DNA of 64,000 nt, from NCBI GenBank assembly GCA_015231795.1, contig JADGAX010000003.1, positions 372,001 through 436,000 on the forward strand. Reading direction: 5' to 3'. Position 1 is the stretch's first letter, and every line of letters starts with the position of its first letter. The DNA comes from Alphaproteobacteria bacterium (lineage in GTDB: Bacteria; Pseudomonadota; Alphaproteobacteria; Rhodospirillales; WMHbin7). The notes under the pieces were generated by a model, which did no database searches, was not told the origin of the DNA, and saw only the letters and a list, made by a program, of their open reading frames with translations. Both the position numbers and the translations under genes were made by a program. Positions 26,044-35,323 of the stretch are shown here, in pieces.

Positions 26044-27360
26044 ATGGCCGGCGTCCTATCCGTTCTGGTGTTTATCGCCGTCTTCGCCGCCATGTTCCGG
26101 GAGGTGGTGGCCGGGCATGTCGCCGTGCTGGCCGGTGCTGCCGCATTCTTGCTGATCGGAAGCCTGAGCGGTGGCTATACGCCGCAAATGGCAGTCAATT
26201 CGATCTATTTCGAGACTTTGGCGCTGATTTTCGGCATGTCGGCGATGTCGGCGCTGATCGCCAAGTCGGGCCTGTTTGTCCATTTGGCCGAGGGCATGGC
26301 CGAGCATTCGCTGGGCAACGGGTGGTGGGTTCTGGTGATGATGTCCCTGGTGACCTATGCGATCGCGCTGGTTAGCAACAATATCGCCACCATGGTGATT
26401 ATCCTGCCCATCACCTTGAACATCTGCCGCCGGGTCGAGCTCAATCCCGTTCCTCTGATCATCGTGGAAATCGTTGCGGCCAATCTGGGCGGGGCCTCGA
26501 CCATGATCGGCGATTTTCCCAACATGATCATTGCCTCGGCGGGTGTGTTGCACTTCAATGATTTCATCTCGGGCATGATGGTTCCCTGTCTGGTGCTTTT
26601 GGCGCTGACGCTGGTCTTTTTCGAATACCGGCTTCCAAAATGGCGCTCCAAGCCCAAGCCTATTGCCTCGCGGGCCGACGACGCAGATCACATCTTCGGG
26701 CACCCCACCGTCGACCAAAATCTGCTGCGCAAGGGGCTTTTCATTTTCGGCCTGGCTTTGGCGGGTTTCGTGCTGGCCGGAACCATCGATGTGCGACCGG
26801 GTTGGATTGCCTTCTTGGCGGGACTGGCCGCCCTTGTCTTCGGCGGCTTCAAGGAGGACGACATCTTCCATGCCTGCGGCGGGCACGATATTCTCTTCTT
26901 TGTCGGCCTGTTCGTGATGGTGGGCGGATTGACAGCAGTGGGCGTTTTGGACTGGTGCGTCTTTGCCATCGACTGGCTGGGCGGCAGCAGCACGGTCTTT
27001 CGCACGCTTGTCTTTCTCTGGCTGGTGGCTGGCCTCACGGCCTTTATCGGGGGCAGCACCTCGGCGGCGCTGTTCGCGCCCGTCGCCGCCTCGCTGGTGA
27101 CGGCGACGGACCCGCAGACGGCCTGGTGGGCCTTGTCGCTGGGGATTCTTGCCGGCTCCTCGGGCGCTCTTTCCGGCGCTACGGCGGGATCGCTGGCCGT
27201 CAGCCATTACGAGCGTTTCGTTAAGCGTCATCCGGAGCTTCTGAAAATGATTCCGGCAGGACAAGGTTTGGGGCACAGGGAATATGCCAGGTGGGGAATG
27301 CCCATCATGGTGCTTTTTCTTTGCTTCTCCACCCTGTATATTGTATCTGCTTTAAACTGA
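26044..27360 (+). CDS. mamN: MamN, ArsB/NhaD-type ion transporter
   Basis: A 438-residue polytopic membrane protein of the ion transporter superfamily, with the SNNIATMVIILP motif (about 112-123) and a similar STSAALFAPVAASL in the second half. MamN is needed for magnetite mineralisation and is thought to export protons from the magnetosome lumen. It lies in the canonical place between mamM and mamO. No truncation is seen. Confidence 0.94.
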   Translation: MAGVLSVLVFIAVFAAMFREVVAGHVAVLAGAAAFLLIGSLSGGYTPQMAVNSIYFETLALIFGMSAMSALIAKSGLFVHLAEGMAEHSLGNGWWVLVMMSLVTYAIALVSNNIATMVIILPITLNICRRVELNPVPLIIVEIVAANLGGASTMIGDFPNMIIASAGVLHFNDFISGMMVPCLVLLALTLVFFEYRLPKWRSKPKPIASRADDADHIFGHPTVDQNLLRKGLFIFGLALAGFVLAGTIDVRPGWIAFLAGLAALVFGGFKEDDIFHACGGHDILFFVGLFVMVGGLTAVGVLDWCVFAIDWLGGSSTVFRTLVFLWLVAGLTAFIGGSTSAALFAPVAASLVTATDPQTAWWALSLGILAGSSGALSGATAGSLAVSHYERFVKRHPELLKMIPAGQGLGHREYARWGMPIMVLFLCFSTLYIVSALN

Positions 27361-27430
27361 CGAACGCCGCGCCCGAGACCGGGTGTGGCGCCGTCGGTAT
27401 TGAGTGAACTCAAACGGCAAGTGGACGATC

Positions 27431-29374
27431 ATGATTGAGACCGGCGAAACAACGGGCGATCTTCCCAAGAACACCATCGTCTTTTGTAAAAGACCGTGGA
27501 AGCTTCCGGTTGCCGTCATGGCTGTCTTGGTGTCGCTCACCTTCGCGTGGGGCGCCTATGTCATGAACACCTATGAAGAGGATGATCTCTTCTCGGGCGA
27601 CGACATGACCGTGTCGCAGTTTCTGTTCCGCTCGGTGGCGCAGCCCGATGTCCGTCGTCTTTATTACAGCGTGCCTCCGGCTGTGGTCGGTGTCAGCGGC
27701 GGCGGTGTGAACGCTGTCGTTCAGGGCTCTGGTGCGCTGGTGGGCGCCAATGGCTACGTCCTGACGACGCTGCACACGGTGGCCAATCTGCCGCAGATCG
27801 AGATTCATGTCAGCACGGGCCGCGGTGTGCAGCGTTTCCCGGCCCAGATCGTGAAGACCGAGCCGGCCCATGATCTGGCCCTGCTCAAAATGATGAGCCC
27901 CGAGCGCTTCTTGCATTTCAGGCTTGCGCCGACCCAGGGCATGGCGGTCGGCCAACCTGTCTTCGCCTTCGGCCAGGGCATGCGGGGCAATCCCGTGATT
28001 CGCCAGGGTGGTTTGATTGCCACCGATGCGCCGCTTTCCTCGGGCGGCATGACGATCTCGCATCTTCTGCGCACCGATGCCGTCTATAGCTGGGAGCAGA
28101 ATGGCGGCCCCCTGGTCAACGCCCAGGGCGAACTGGTGGGCATCAATATTGCGGTCAAGGGTCCCAGCGGCGGCATCGAGGGCTTTGCCATTCCGGCGCA
28201 TATCGCCCTGGCTCATTTTCAGGATGTCCTCAAGTTTAAGATGGGCGGGCGCGCCGTGGCGCCGCAGGGAGCCAATCAACAGGCGGTGGGCATGGCCCAG
28301 CAGAATACGGCCCCCCAGGCGGTGCCTGCGGCCGCGGGTGCGGCGGGCTGGTGGTCGAAGGCCAAGGCGCAAGTGGGCGGTCAAGCCCCGGCTCCCGGCT
28401 ATGGGGTTAATGTCGCCCTGCCCACGGCAGGGGGCATCGGGCTGATCAATGCGCCCAATGGCGGCCAGTTGCTGTTTGATCGCGATCACAGCGGCGGCCT
28501 GCGCATCGCGGGCTATCCGCTGTCTGACGTCTTCGGGCTGGCGCTGCTGGCCCTGGCTGCGGGAATCACCGGCGGCATGATGACGATGGGCGGCGGCGTT
28601 CTTCAGGTCGCGGGCATGATGGCCTTTTTCGGCTATGGCATGTATCTGATCCGTCCCGTGGCATTTCTGACCAATGTCGCCGTTTATGGCGCCGCGTCCT
28701 TGCGCAATTCGAAAGCCGGTCTGGTCGAGTGGGACAAGGTGAAGAAACTGGCTCCCTGGGGCGTCGCCGGTGTCGTTCTCGGCTATTTCCTGGGCAATGC
28801 GATGGGTGACGGCAGCATCGCCATCCTGCTGGGTATCTTTGCAATGGCCATGGCGATGAAGGCGGTTCACGAAATCGCCTATGCGGATCGGGCATCTGGG
28901 ACGAAGGCCGATGCGCTTGACGCGTTCATTGGCGACGATGCGCCCGATCAGAAAACCGGCGAGGCCGAGGCCAAACCGGCCATCGATATTCCCGAGGGCC
29001 ATCTGCGTTCGGCCGTTCTTGGTCTACCGATGGGCTTGGTCAGCGGCATTCTAGGCATCAGTGGCGGCGTCATCGAAGTGCCCCTGCAGCGCTATATCGG
29101 TCGCACCAGCCTGCAGAGTGCCATCGCCAACAGCTCGGTCCTGGTTTTCTGGGCCTCGGTTGCCGGAACGCTGGTTTCCTTCACCCATGGCATCAGCCGT
29201 GGCCTGATCGACTGGCAGGCCCCGATCGTGTTGGCGCTCTTGATGATTCCAGGTGCCTATGCGGGCGGCATTCTGGGCGCCAAGTTGATGCGCGCCTTGC
29301 CGGTGGTGACTCTGAAATCGATCTATGCCGTTATTATGACGGCGATTGCCGTGAAGATGTTGTTCGCGTCATGA
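27431..29374 (+). CDS. mamO: MamO, degenerate trypsin-like protein fused to a TauE-type membrane domain
   Basis: A 647-residue protein. After a membrane anchor comes a trypsin-like domain with H115 (TTLHTV) and D148 (AHDLALLK), but the serine position is asparagine (EQNGGP, N224), so it cannot act as a serine protease. This is in line with known MamO pseudoproteases, which bind metal and activate MamE. The C-terminal half (about 355-647) has eight or so membrane segments of the TauE/SafE exporter type. The ATG at 27431 was chosen over an upstream in-frame start. Confidence 0.94.
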   Translation: MIETGETTGDLPKNTIVFCKRPWKLPVAVMAVLVSLTFAWGAYVMNTYEEDDLFSGDDMTVSQFLFRSVAQPDVRRLYYSVPPAVVGVSGGGVNAVVQGSGALVGANGYVLTTLHTVANLPQIEIHVSTGRGVQRFPAQIVKTEPAHDLALLKMMSPERFLHFRLAPTQGMAVGQPVFAFGQGMRGNPVIRQGGLIATDAPLSSGGMTISHLLRTDAVYSWEQNGGPLVNAQGELVGINIAVKGPSGGIEGFAIPAHIALAHFQDVLKFKMGGRAVAPQGANQQAVGMAQQNTAPQAVPAAAGAAGWWSKAKAQVGGQAPAPGYGVNVALPTAGGIGLINAPNGGQLLFDRDHSGGLRIAGYPLSDVFGLALLALAAGITGGMMTMGGGVLQVAGMMAFFGYGMYLIRPVAFLTNVAVYGAASLRNSKAGLVEWDKVKKLAPWGVAGVVLGYFLGNAMGDGSIAILLGIFAMAMAMKAVHEIAYADRASGTKADALDAFIGDDAPDQKTGEAEAKPAIDIPEGHLRSAVLGLPMGLVSGILGISGGVIEVPLQRYIGRTSLQSAIANSSVLVFWASVAGTLVSFTHGISRGLIDWQAPIVLALLMIPGAYAGGILGAKLMRALPVVTLKSIYAVIMTAIAVKMLFAS

Positions 29375-29414
29375 GGCGGCAATCCGGCCACATGCTGAAC
29401 GGGGGTGGGTAGCC

Positions 29415-30305
29415 ATGGCGATGATCCCGCCCAAGCTGCTTTTGCCCCTGGTCATCGGCCTGACTGCGGCGACCGTGGTCTTTCTGACCCGCAAGGGAAA
29501 CGAGCCCAGTCCTGCCGCCACTATGGCGCAACCGGCGCAGGCCGTTCAGATGGCCCAGCCCTTTGCGCCCCCCCCTTCGGCGGCGCTGCCGGGAGATCTG
29601 GCCCAGATGGGTGCGCCGAGCGCCGAGCCGATGCCACTCGAGCCCACGGTTCCCAATTACATCCCCCGGAATCTGCGGCTGTTCGAGGGACATTGGCAAG
29701 GCATGGACGGGCGCCTGCTGACCGACGAGCTTTCCCAGAAACTGCGCTTTCCCAAGGGGTTGCAAGGCATCCTGCTGGGCGAGGTCACCTTGAATGCGGC
29801 GCGTTCCGGCCTTCTGGGCGGCGACGTCATCGTCAAGGTCGAAGGCATTCCCGTGCCGACGATCGAGGAATGGCAGCGCGTCTCGCGCGATCTGGCCAAC
29901 CGCAACGAGGTGCTTTTGACCGTTCTGCGCAAGGAGGGCGGGGTCAGCCTGGATATCACCCGCGCCAAGCGCTCGACGCAGCGCATGGGCCTGCCCTACG
30001 ATGGCACCGGACAAAGCGGCAATGGCATCGTCATGCGGACGCTGAATCTGGTCTTAAGGGCCGATAATACGGTAGGTTTTGTGCAGGTCGAGGCGGCTCC
30101 CATGATCCTGGCCGGCGATCCGCGCCCGCATCCCGAGCGGGGTCCGTGCACGAGTTGCCATCCCATCGGCAAGGGGCTCGAATTGACACCTGACCCAGAT
30201 TTGATAAGTTTGCCCCCCCCCGTCATCTCACAGCGGCAAGTCGCGAGAACGGGCCCTCCGCACGAAAATCGCGGGCCCTGCGAAGCATGCCATGTGATAC
30301 AGTAG
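29415..30305 (+). CDS. mamP: MamP, PDZ protein with two magnetochrome heme motifs
   Basis: A 296-residue protein with an N-terminal membrane anchor, a PDZ domain (about 85-185) and two c-type heme motifs, CTSCH (245-249) and CEACH (289-293). MamP is an iron oxidase or reductase that balances Fe2+ and Fe3+ for magnetite. Between the two heme motifs a run of nine C (30213-30221) encodes three prolines. A one-base slip there would remove the second heme motif. The protein ends 3 residues after the second motif. Confidence 0.95.
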   Translation: MAMIPPKLLLPLVIGLTAATVVFLTRKGNEPSPAATMAQPAQAVQMAQPFAPPPSAALPGDLAQMGAPSAEPMPLEPTVPNYIPRNLRLFEGHWQGMDGRLLTDELSQKLRFPKGLQGILLGEVTLNAARSGLLGGDVIVKVEGIPVPTIEEWQRVSRDLANRNEVLLTVLRKEGGVSLDITRAKRSTQRMGLPYDGTGQSGNGIVMRTLNLVLRADNTVGFVQVEAAPMILAGDPRPHPERGPCTSCHPIGKGLELTPDPDLISLPPPVISQRQVARTGPPHENRGPCEACHVIQ

Positions 30306-30324
30306 CCGGGCATTGGAGAGTAAC

Positions 30325-30975
30325 ATGCTGAAAAAAACGACGGAATTGATGGATGACGTTGGCCTCTACGCCCATTACGGCGCCAAGGTCGTTGGGCGGC
30401 TGGCGGACAATCTGGTCTCGGCCTTCAGCAACGCCTTTACGGTCGAGGGCGACATCCGCCTGACCTATTACCGCCAAAAGGGGATCAACAGCGCCAAAAG
30501 CGGTCGCTACGAGCAGGCGATTCCCTTGCTGGAACAGGTGGCGGCGCAAAATCCCAATGACGGCGAGATTCCCCTGTATCTTGGGGTTTCCTACGTGCGC
30601 ACGGGCTCGGTCGAGGATGGTATCGAACTGCTGGAGAAGGTGGTGGCGACCGACCCGGCCAATATGAAGGCCGCGACGATCCTGGGCCTGGCCTATGTCC
30701 AGGCCAAGAAATACGAGATGGCGGTGCCCTTGCTCGAGAAGGTGGCCAAGGCCAATCCGGCCAATTTCAATGTTCGTTTCCGCCTGGGTGTTGCCCTGGA
30801 CAATCTGGGCCGCTTCGAAGCGGCGATCGACTGGTTCAAGGCGGCGCTGGAACTGCGGGCCGAGGATGCCAAGACGCTGCGCGCCATCGCTTATTGCTAT
30901 GAGCAGATGGACATGCACGACGAGGCGTTGCCCTACCTCAAGAAAGTGAATGAAATCGATGCCGCTGCCTCATGA
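30325..30975 (+). CDS. mamA: MamA, TPR scaffold protein
   Basis: A 216-residue soluble protein of tandem tetratricopeptide repeats, with the repeat pattern visible from about residue 50 (KSGRYEQAIPLLEQVAAQNP) to the C-terminus (YCYEQMDMHDEALPYLKKVN). MamA oligomerises on the magnetosome surface as a scaffold. The ATG at 30325 is preceded by GGAGAG. Length matches known MamA. Confidence 0.96.
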   Translation: MLKKTTELMDDVGLYAHYGAKVVGRLADNLVSAFSNAFTVEGDIRLTYYRQKGINSAKSGRYEQAIPLLEQVAAQNPNDGEIPLYLGVSYVRTGSVEDGIELLEKVVATDPANMKAATILGLAYVQAKKYEMAVPLLEKVAKANPANFNVRFRLGVALDNLGRFEAAIDWFKAALELRAEDAKTLRAIAYCYEQMDMHDEALPYLKKVNEIDAAAS

Positions 30976-30992
30976 CATAAGGCGCTGATCCC

Positions 30993-31763
30993 ATGAAAAC
31001 GGCCGCCAACGAAGAATCGAACGTCCGCTCTCTGCGCCGGGTGCGCAAGGACGAGGAGCTTCTGAGCCAGCTTTACGTGGTCGATACGCCCACGACCGAG
31101 CCGGATCGGCGCACCGTGCGCATCGCCTTGATTCTTTCCATCGTGGCCGTGCTGGGCTTGGTGGCAACCCTTTTTCTGCGCTACAACACCTTCATCACCA
31201 TGCGCGAGGAAGTGATCGCCAAGCATTCCAATCTGGATGCGGCCATTCAGCGGCGCGAAAATCTGTTCGGCAACCTGGTCATGCTGACGCTCAGCCATGC
31301 ATCGCTGGAACATTCGATCTTCGGCCACACCTCGGACAAGCGGGCGCAGAGCCTGGGGGCGGATGCCGACAAGGCGGGCGCCTTGGCCGGGCTGGAGAAG
31401 ATGCTGGGCGGCGGCGGATTGAGGGCGATGGATAGCGGCGCCTTGTCGGGCATGCTGGGCCGCCTGATGGCGGTGGTCGAGCAGTATCCCAACATTCAGT
31501 CGGCCGAAACCTACAAGCAGATGATGAACTCGCTGGTCGATATCGAGGATCGGGTTCTGGCGACCCGCAACGACTACAATAATTCGGCGTCTCTTTACAA
31601 CGCGGCGATCACGAAATGGCCGTGGGATTATTTCGCCTATCTGACGGGTTTCAAGCGCTTCGACTATTTCCAGCCGGGAAGCGAGCGCGCGGCGCCCATA
31701 ATCTCGCAGGATATGATCAAGACGCTTCTTCCCTCTGACCAAAAGAATGGAGAAGGCCAATGA
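30993..31763 (+). CDS. mamQ: MamQ, LemA-family magnetosome protein
   Basis: A 256-residue LemA-type protein: an N-terminal membrane segment (about 42-65) followed by a long helical bundle with the LemA-like RNDYNNSASLYNAAITKWPW region near 190-210. MamQ is essential for magnetosome membrane formation. Its stop overlaps the mamR start by 4 bases. Position between mamA and mamR is canonical. Confidence 0.95.
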   Translation: MKTAANEESNVRSLRRVRKDEELLSQLYVVDTPTTEPDRRTVRIALILSIVAVLGLVATLFLRYNTFITMREEVIAKHSNLDAAIQRRENLFGNLVMLTLSHASLEHSIFGHTSDKRAQSLGADADKAGALAGLEKMLGGGGLRAMDSGALSGMLGRLMAVVEQYPNIQSAETYKQMMNSLVDIEDRVLATRNDYNNSASLYNAAITKWPWDYFAYLTGFKRFDYFQPGSERAAPIISQDMIKTLLPSDQKNGEGQ

Positions 31764-32014
31764 TTTGGGAAGCCTTGTTCAAGGGCAGCATCATCATCGG
31801 GTTCACGCAGGGCGTCATGACCCTGATGGACAAGGTGATGGCCGAGGAAATCCTGCCGCACCGCATTTACAACACGGCGGATGCCGCCAGGCTGCTTTCG
31901 ATGGACAGGCCCGACGTGATCAATCTGCTGCGCAGCAAGGAGATCAAGGGCCGCCTTGTTGACGGCAACTACCGCATCGCGGGCAGCTCTATTTTGGAAT
32001 ATATCAGCCGATGA
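31760..32014 (+). CDS. mamR: MamR, small HTH-like magnetosome protein
   Basis: An 84-residue protein. Its C-terminal half resembles an excisionase-type winged helix (TADAARLLSMDRPDVINLL, then a wing and ILEYISR). MamR affects crystal number and size; a DNA-binding role has not been shown. It overlaps both mamQ and mamB by 4 bases, so translation is coupled through the three genes. Confidence 0.92.
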   Translation: MIWEALFKGSIIIGFTQGVMTLMDKVMAEEILPHRIYNTADAARLLSMDRPDVINLLRSKEIKGRLVDGNYRIAGSSILEYISR

Positions 32015-32904
32015 AATTTCAGAACTGCAAAAACTGTCGCGAGGAAGTCATCTGGTGGGCGTTCTTCGTGAACATCGCCCAGACCATCTTCAAGGGCATT
32101 CTGGGACTGCTGAGCGGTAGCGCCGGTCTTTTGGCCGATTCGCTGCATTCCGGCGCCGATGTGGTGGCCAGCGCGGTGACCATGTTCAGCATCAAGATGT
32201 CATCCAAGCCAGCGGATAGCAAATATCCCTTCGGCTACGGCAATATCCAGTACATCTCGTCGGCCATCGTGGGCATGATCTTGCTCTTCGGAGCCATTTT
32301 CCTGATGTATGAATCGGTATTAAAGATCATCTCGGGAAATATCGAAGCCCCCAGCATCATCGCCGCCGTGGGTGCAGCGGTGACCATCATCACCAACGAG
32401 TTGATGTATCGCTATCAGGTCTGCGTGGGCACCGAGAACAACAGCCCGGCCATTATCGCCAACGCCTGGGACAATCGCTCCGACGCCTTGTCGTCGGCGG
32501 CGGTTCTGGCTGGCGTGGTCGCCTCTGTGATCGGCTTTCCCATCGCCGACGTTCTGGCCGCGATCGGCGTTTCGCTGCTGGTCGGCAAGATCGGCATCGA
32601 GCTGATTTCCGAATCGGTCAAGGGTCTGATGGATACCTCGGTCGATGTCGATATCCTGAAGACGGTCTGGAGCATCTGCATGGATGACGAGAACGTCCAG
32701 AACATCTATTTCCTGCGCGGACGCAATGTCGGCGAGGATATCCATCTGGACATTCGTTTGCGCGTCTCTCCCGATATGAAGGTGAAGGACAGCACGGCGG
32801 TGGCCGAAAGCCTTAAGGCTCAAATCCAGCAAGAAATCCCGCATGCGCGCGAAATCCGGCTCTTTATCAGCCCCGCTGCGATGGAAGAGGCGCTTCCTGC
32901 GTGA
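32011..32904 (+). CDS. mamB: MamB, CDF-family iron transporter
   Basis: A 297-residue cation diffusion facilitator with six membrane segments and a C-terminal cytoplasmic domain. The metal site is visible as H46/D50 (HSGAD) in segment 2 and in NRSDALSS in segment 5. It begins with a CKNC pair. MamB, stabilised by MamM, is essential for vesicle formation and iron loading. It overlaps mamR and mamS by 4 bases each. Confidence 0.96.
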   Translation: MKFQNCKNCREEVIWWAFFVNIAQTIFKGILGLLSGSAGLLADSLHSGADVVASAVTMFSIKMSSKPADSKYPFGYGNIQYISSAIVGMILLFGAIFLMYESVLKIISGNIEAPSIIAAVGAAVTIITNELMYRYQVCVGTENNSPAIIANAWDNRSDALSSAAVLAGVVASVIGFPIADVLAAIGVSLLVGKIGIELISESVKGLMDTSVDVDILKTVWSICMDDENVQNIYFLRGRNVGEDIHLDIRLRVSPDMKVKDSTAVAESLKAQIQQEIPHAREIRLFISPAAMEEALPA

Positions 32905-33497
32905 TCAAGCACAAACAGACGTCTGAAGACGACGATCTCGGCCCGCCAGACCGGCCGAAGATTTCCGGGATGTCGCTGCTGGCCGCCATGGCGGTCTTCC
33001 TGGTCTTTCTCGTCCTGCTGGCCCTTCTTCCCGGCCAGTTCGGGCAGGTGGCGGGTGTTGTCAGGAATGAACTCGACATTCCCGCCATGGTCAATTTCGG
33101 CGCGTCTGGCGCACCGCCCGCTCCGGCCCTTGCGCCCGGAGCCGCCGTGCCGGTGGCGATGCCCGGTCTCATTCCCTTTTCGCCGACCAAGCCGCAGCCC
33201 TTTGGCGGGCGGGTGACCCAGGTGGCGAGCCTGGGCGCCGATGTCGGCTGGGGCCAAATGCATATCTGGGTCAATGACGGGTCGGCCCTGCGCGAAATAT
33301 CCCTGGCTCCGCTTTGGTATCTTCAGCAGGTTGGATGCGGAAATCTGGAGAATGCGCGGGTCAATGGCGCGGGTTTTCAGTTCGATCCCTCGCGTCCCAA
33401 TGCCGAGCTTTATGCGAAATACGTCATCGTGGATGGCCAGAAGTGTCTTCTGCGCGACGATGAGGGATTGGCCCTGTGGGGCAATCCAACCCGATGA
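32901..33497 (+). CDS. mamS: MamS, magnetosome membrane protein
   Basis: A 198-residue protein with one membrane segment (about 25-45) and a C-terminal soluble domain of beta type (LGADVGWGQMHIWVNDGSAL). MamS affects crystal size and shape. It uses a GTG start overlapping the mamB stop. Position before mamT supports the assignment; the sequence alone is not diagnostic. Confidence 0.88.
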   Translation: MIKHKQTSEDDDLGPPDRPKISGMSLLAAMAVFLVFLVLLALLPGQFGQVAGVVRNELDIPAMVNFGASGAPPAPALAPGAAVPVAMPGLIPFSPTKPQPFGGRVTQVASLGADVGWGQMHIWVNDGSALREISLAPLWYLQQVGCGNLENARVNGAGFQFDPSRPNAELYAKYVIVDGQKCLLRDDEGLALWGNPTR

Positions 33498-33518
33498 GCT
33501 GGGCAAAGGACTTCCAGC

Positions 33519-34052
33519 GTGACCAAGTTTGAGGCATGGCGCAAACGTTTTGGCCGGGCGACGCTCGGGACCCTGCTGCTGGCAGCACTGATCGCTGCGG
33601 GGCTTTTCTGGGGCAAGTCGCCGATCCTGTTCGAGATTACGGACTTTTCCTCCTTGCGTCGGGCCGAGGGCGTGATGTTGGGGCGCATGCCGCTTCCTAC
33701 TGAGCCGTCGGTCATAAGTCCGTTCGAGAATTTCCTGAAACCGGCGCCGCGCTACAAACTGATGTCGATCAAGCATATTCCGCCGATCACGCCAGGCGGC
33801 GGCATGCCGCATCCCTATGTCGGGGATTGCCTGAACTGCCATTTGATCACGGGGGGTGCCCCTGCGGGCTCGCAATTCAAGACTCCGGTGGGTGCCGTAC
33901 TCGAGAATTTCTCGCGCGTCCACAAGCTGGGCCCGCCGATTCTGCCCGTCTCGCAGCAGCCGCACCCTCCCGCCGGGCGCTGCATCAAATGCCACGATAT
34001 CGTGGTCAAGGTGCCGCTGGACCCCAATCCGGGTGTACGCTGGCGGCTTTAA
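33519..34052 (+). CDS. mamT: MamT, magnetochrome protein
   Basis: A 177-residue protein with an N-terminal membrane anchor (about 15-32) and two c-type heme motifs, CLNCH (104-108) and CIKCH (155-159), each set after a Pro/Gly/His-rich segment as in other magnetochrome domains. MamT takes part in redox control of iron in magnetosomes. GTG start. It ends the mamAB run; its stop directly abuts that of the convergent fur-like gene. No mamU-like gene follows. Confidence 0.93.
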   Translation: MTKFEAWRKRFGRATLGTLLLAALIAAGLFWGKSPILFEITDFSSLRRAEGVMLGRMPLPTEPSVISPFENFLKPAPRYKLMSIKHIPPITPGGGMPHPYVGDCLNCHLITGGAPAGSQFKTPVGAVLENFSRVHKLGPPILPVSQQPHPPAGRCIKCHDIVVKVPLDPNPGVRWRL

Positions 34053-34484
34053 TTACTCAGTTTGGACTGCGTCTGATTCAGCTAGTGGAACGCCATAAAG
34101 CTCGAGTCTGTGGCCGATCAGGCGGAACCCCATTTTCTTGGCGATTCGCCTTTGCAGATTCTCGATTTCGTCGGAATGGAACTCGATAACCGCTCCGGTG
34201 GTATTGTCGATCAGATGATCGTGGTGCAGGGGCGTTTCCGGCTCGAAGCGCGAGCGCCCATTGCCGAAATCATGGCGCTCCAAAATATTTTTATCATGGA
34301 AGAGGCGCAGGGTCCGGTAAACGGTAGCTAAACTAATTTTAGGATCAATCGAATAAGCGCGGCGGTGCACTTCCTCGACATCGGGATGATCTTGTGCCGC
34401 CGACAGAACACGGACAATCAACCGCCGCTGTGACGTCATTTTTAAATGGTTCTTTTTACATAGTTCGTCTATCCGTGAAGACAC
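34053..34484 (-). CDS. Fur-family transcriptional regulator
   Basis: A 143-residue Fur-type regulator: winged-helix part with RIDELCKKNHLKMTSQRRLI and SLATVYRTLRLF, then the metal-binding PLHHDHLID. C-terminal cysteine pairs of the CxxC type are absent. The GTG at 34484 was chosen because SSRIDELCKKN fits the usual Fur start; an in-frame ATG at 34544 would add 20 residues. A run of ten G lies immediately upstream of the GTG on the coding strand. It is convergent with mamT and divergent from the mamG-like gene, so it could control iron-dependent expression in the island. Confidence 0.88.
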   Translation of the reverse strand: MSSRIDELCKKNHLKMTSQRRLIVRVLSAAQDHPDVEEVHRRAYSIDPKISLATVYRTLRLFHDKNILERHDFGNGRSRFEPETPLHHDHLIDNTTGAVIEFHSDEIENLQRRIAKKMGFRLIGHRLELYGVPLAESDAVQTE

Positions 34485-34487
34485 GTA

Positions 34488-34497
34488 CCCCCCCCCC
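34488..34497 (-). promoter_or_regulatory. Ten-base homopolymer (G on the coding strand) at the fur-like start
   Basis: Ten consecutive C on the plus strand (G on the coding strand) end 3 bases before the GTG of the fur-like gene, in the ribosome-binding position. Slippage would change spacing or, if the upstream ATG is used, the reading frame. Confidence 0.6.
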
Positions 34498-34714
34498 TTA
34501 GTCCAGAGGTCGTCTTTGCAGGCTTTCTTTTTTATTTGTCTCATGAGTGTAAATGGCAGTCGAGAAAAAGTTACAGTTGATGAAAATTTCTCTCATAGCC
34601 CCCTTTTTCAAGGAGATAGGGCTAGAGGGGGATTGCACGAAGTATAAAAATCGATAAAATGCTTTTTATAGGGATTTCAGACTGCTGCTCGAACACAATT
34701 TGAGGATGGGAACT

Positions 34715-35308
34715 ATGGTCAATCAGGCAATGAACGGGGCCGCCGCCAAGGTTGCGGCTGCGCCTGCGGCTGCCGCTGCGGAGATCGAGCGCGAGGCCGT
34801 GCAGGCGAAGGTCGTCGGCGCCAAGGCCGGGGCCACCAAGGCCGTGGCTGCCAAGCAGGTCGCTGCGGCGCCTGCCGCTGCGGGCGAAATTGAAAACGAA
34901 GTCGTTCAGGCCAAGGTTGCCGGCGCCAAGGCAGGTGCCGCCAAGGCTGGCGCTGCCAAGGCTGGTGCCGCTGCCGCTCCTGTTGCCAAGGGTACGATGG
35001 CAGCGCCTGCCGCCAAGGCGGCGGCTGTCGGTGGAAAGACCAAGGCGGCGACGGCAATCGCGGCTGCGGCCCCTGCCGCTGCCGGTGTGGCGCTTTTGCC
35101 TGCGGCCAGTTCGGTCAGCCCGATCGCGGCGGCTTCGACGGGCAGCGCCTTGCTGACCGGCAAGGGCGTCTGCCTGGGGCTGGGCCTTGGGCTTGGCGCC
35201 TGGGGGCCGTTGCTGCTTGGCGTAGCCGGTTTGGCTGGCGCCGTGTCGCTTTACGGATACATGAAGAATCGCGGCGCAGCAGCGTCTGCCGATGATATTG
35301 CAGCTTAA
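34715..35308 (+). CDS. MamG/Mms6-type Leu-Gly repeat protein
   Basis: A 197-residue protein. A long Ala/Lys/Val-rich N-terminus has two IExExVQAK repeats (AEIEREAVQAKV and GEIENEVVQAKV). It is followed by GKGVCLGLGLGLGAWGP and a second hydrophobic stretch ending SLYGYMKNR. The GVCLGLGLGLGAWGP core is that of MamG (Mms5). The long N-terminus is more like Mms6, but the acidic Mms6 tail is missing. It heads a plus-strand cluster mamG-mamF-x-mamD-mmsF. The start at 34715 is set by GAGGATGGGA. Confidence 0.75.
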   Translation: MVNQAMNGAAAKVAAAPAAAAAEIEREAVQAKVVGAKAGATKAVAAKQVAAAPAAAGEIENEVVQAKVAGAKAGAAKAGAAKAGAAAAPVAKGTMAAPAAKAAAVGGKTKAATAIAAAAPAAAGVALLPAASSVSPIAAASTGSALLTGKGVCLGLGLGLGAWGPLLLGVAGLAGAVSLYGYMKNRGAAASADDIAA

Positions 35309-35323
35309 ATCAGGGAGATCAAC

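Noticed and set aside
26056-29002. Minus-strand open frames opposite mamN and mamO
   Set aside because: Antisense to well-supported genes, with low-complexity, charged composition typical of shadow frames.
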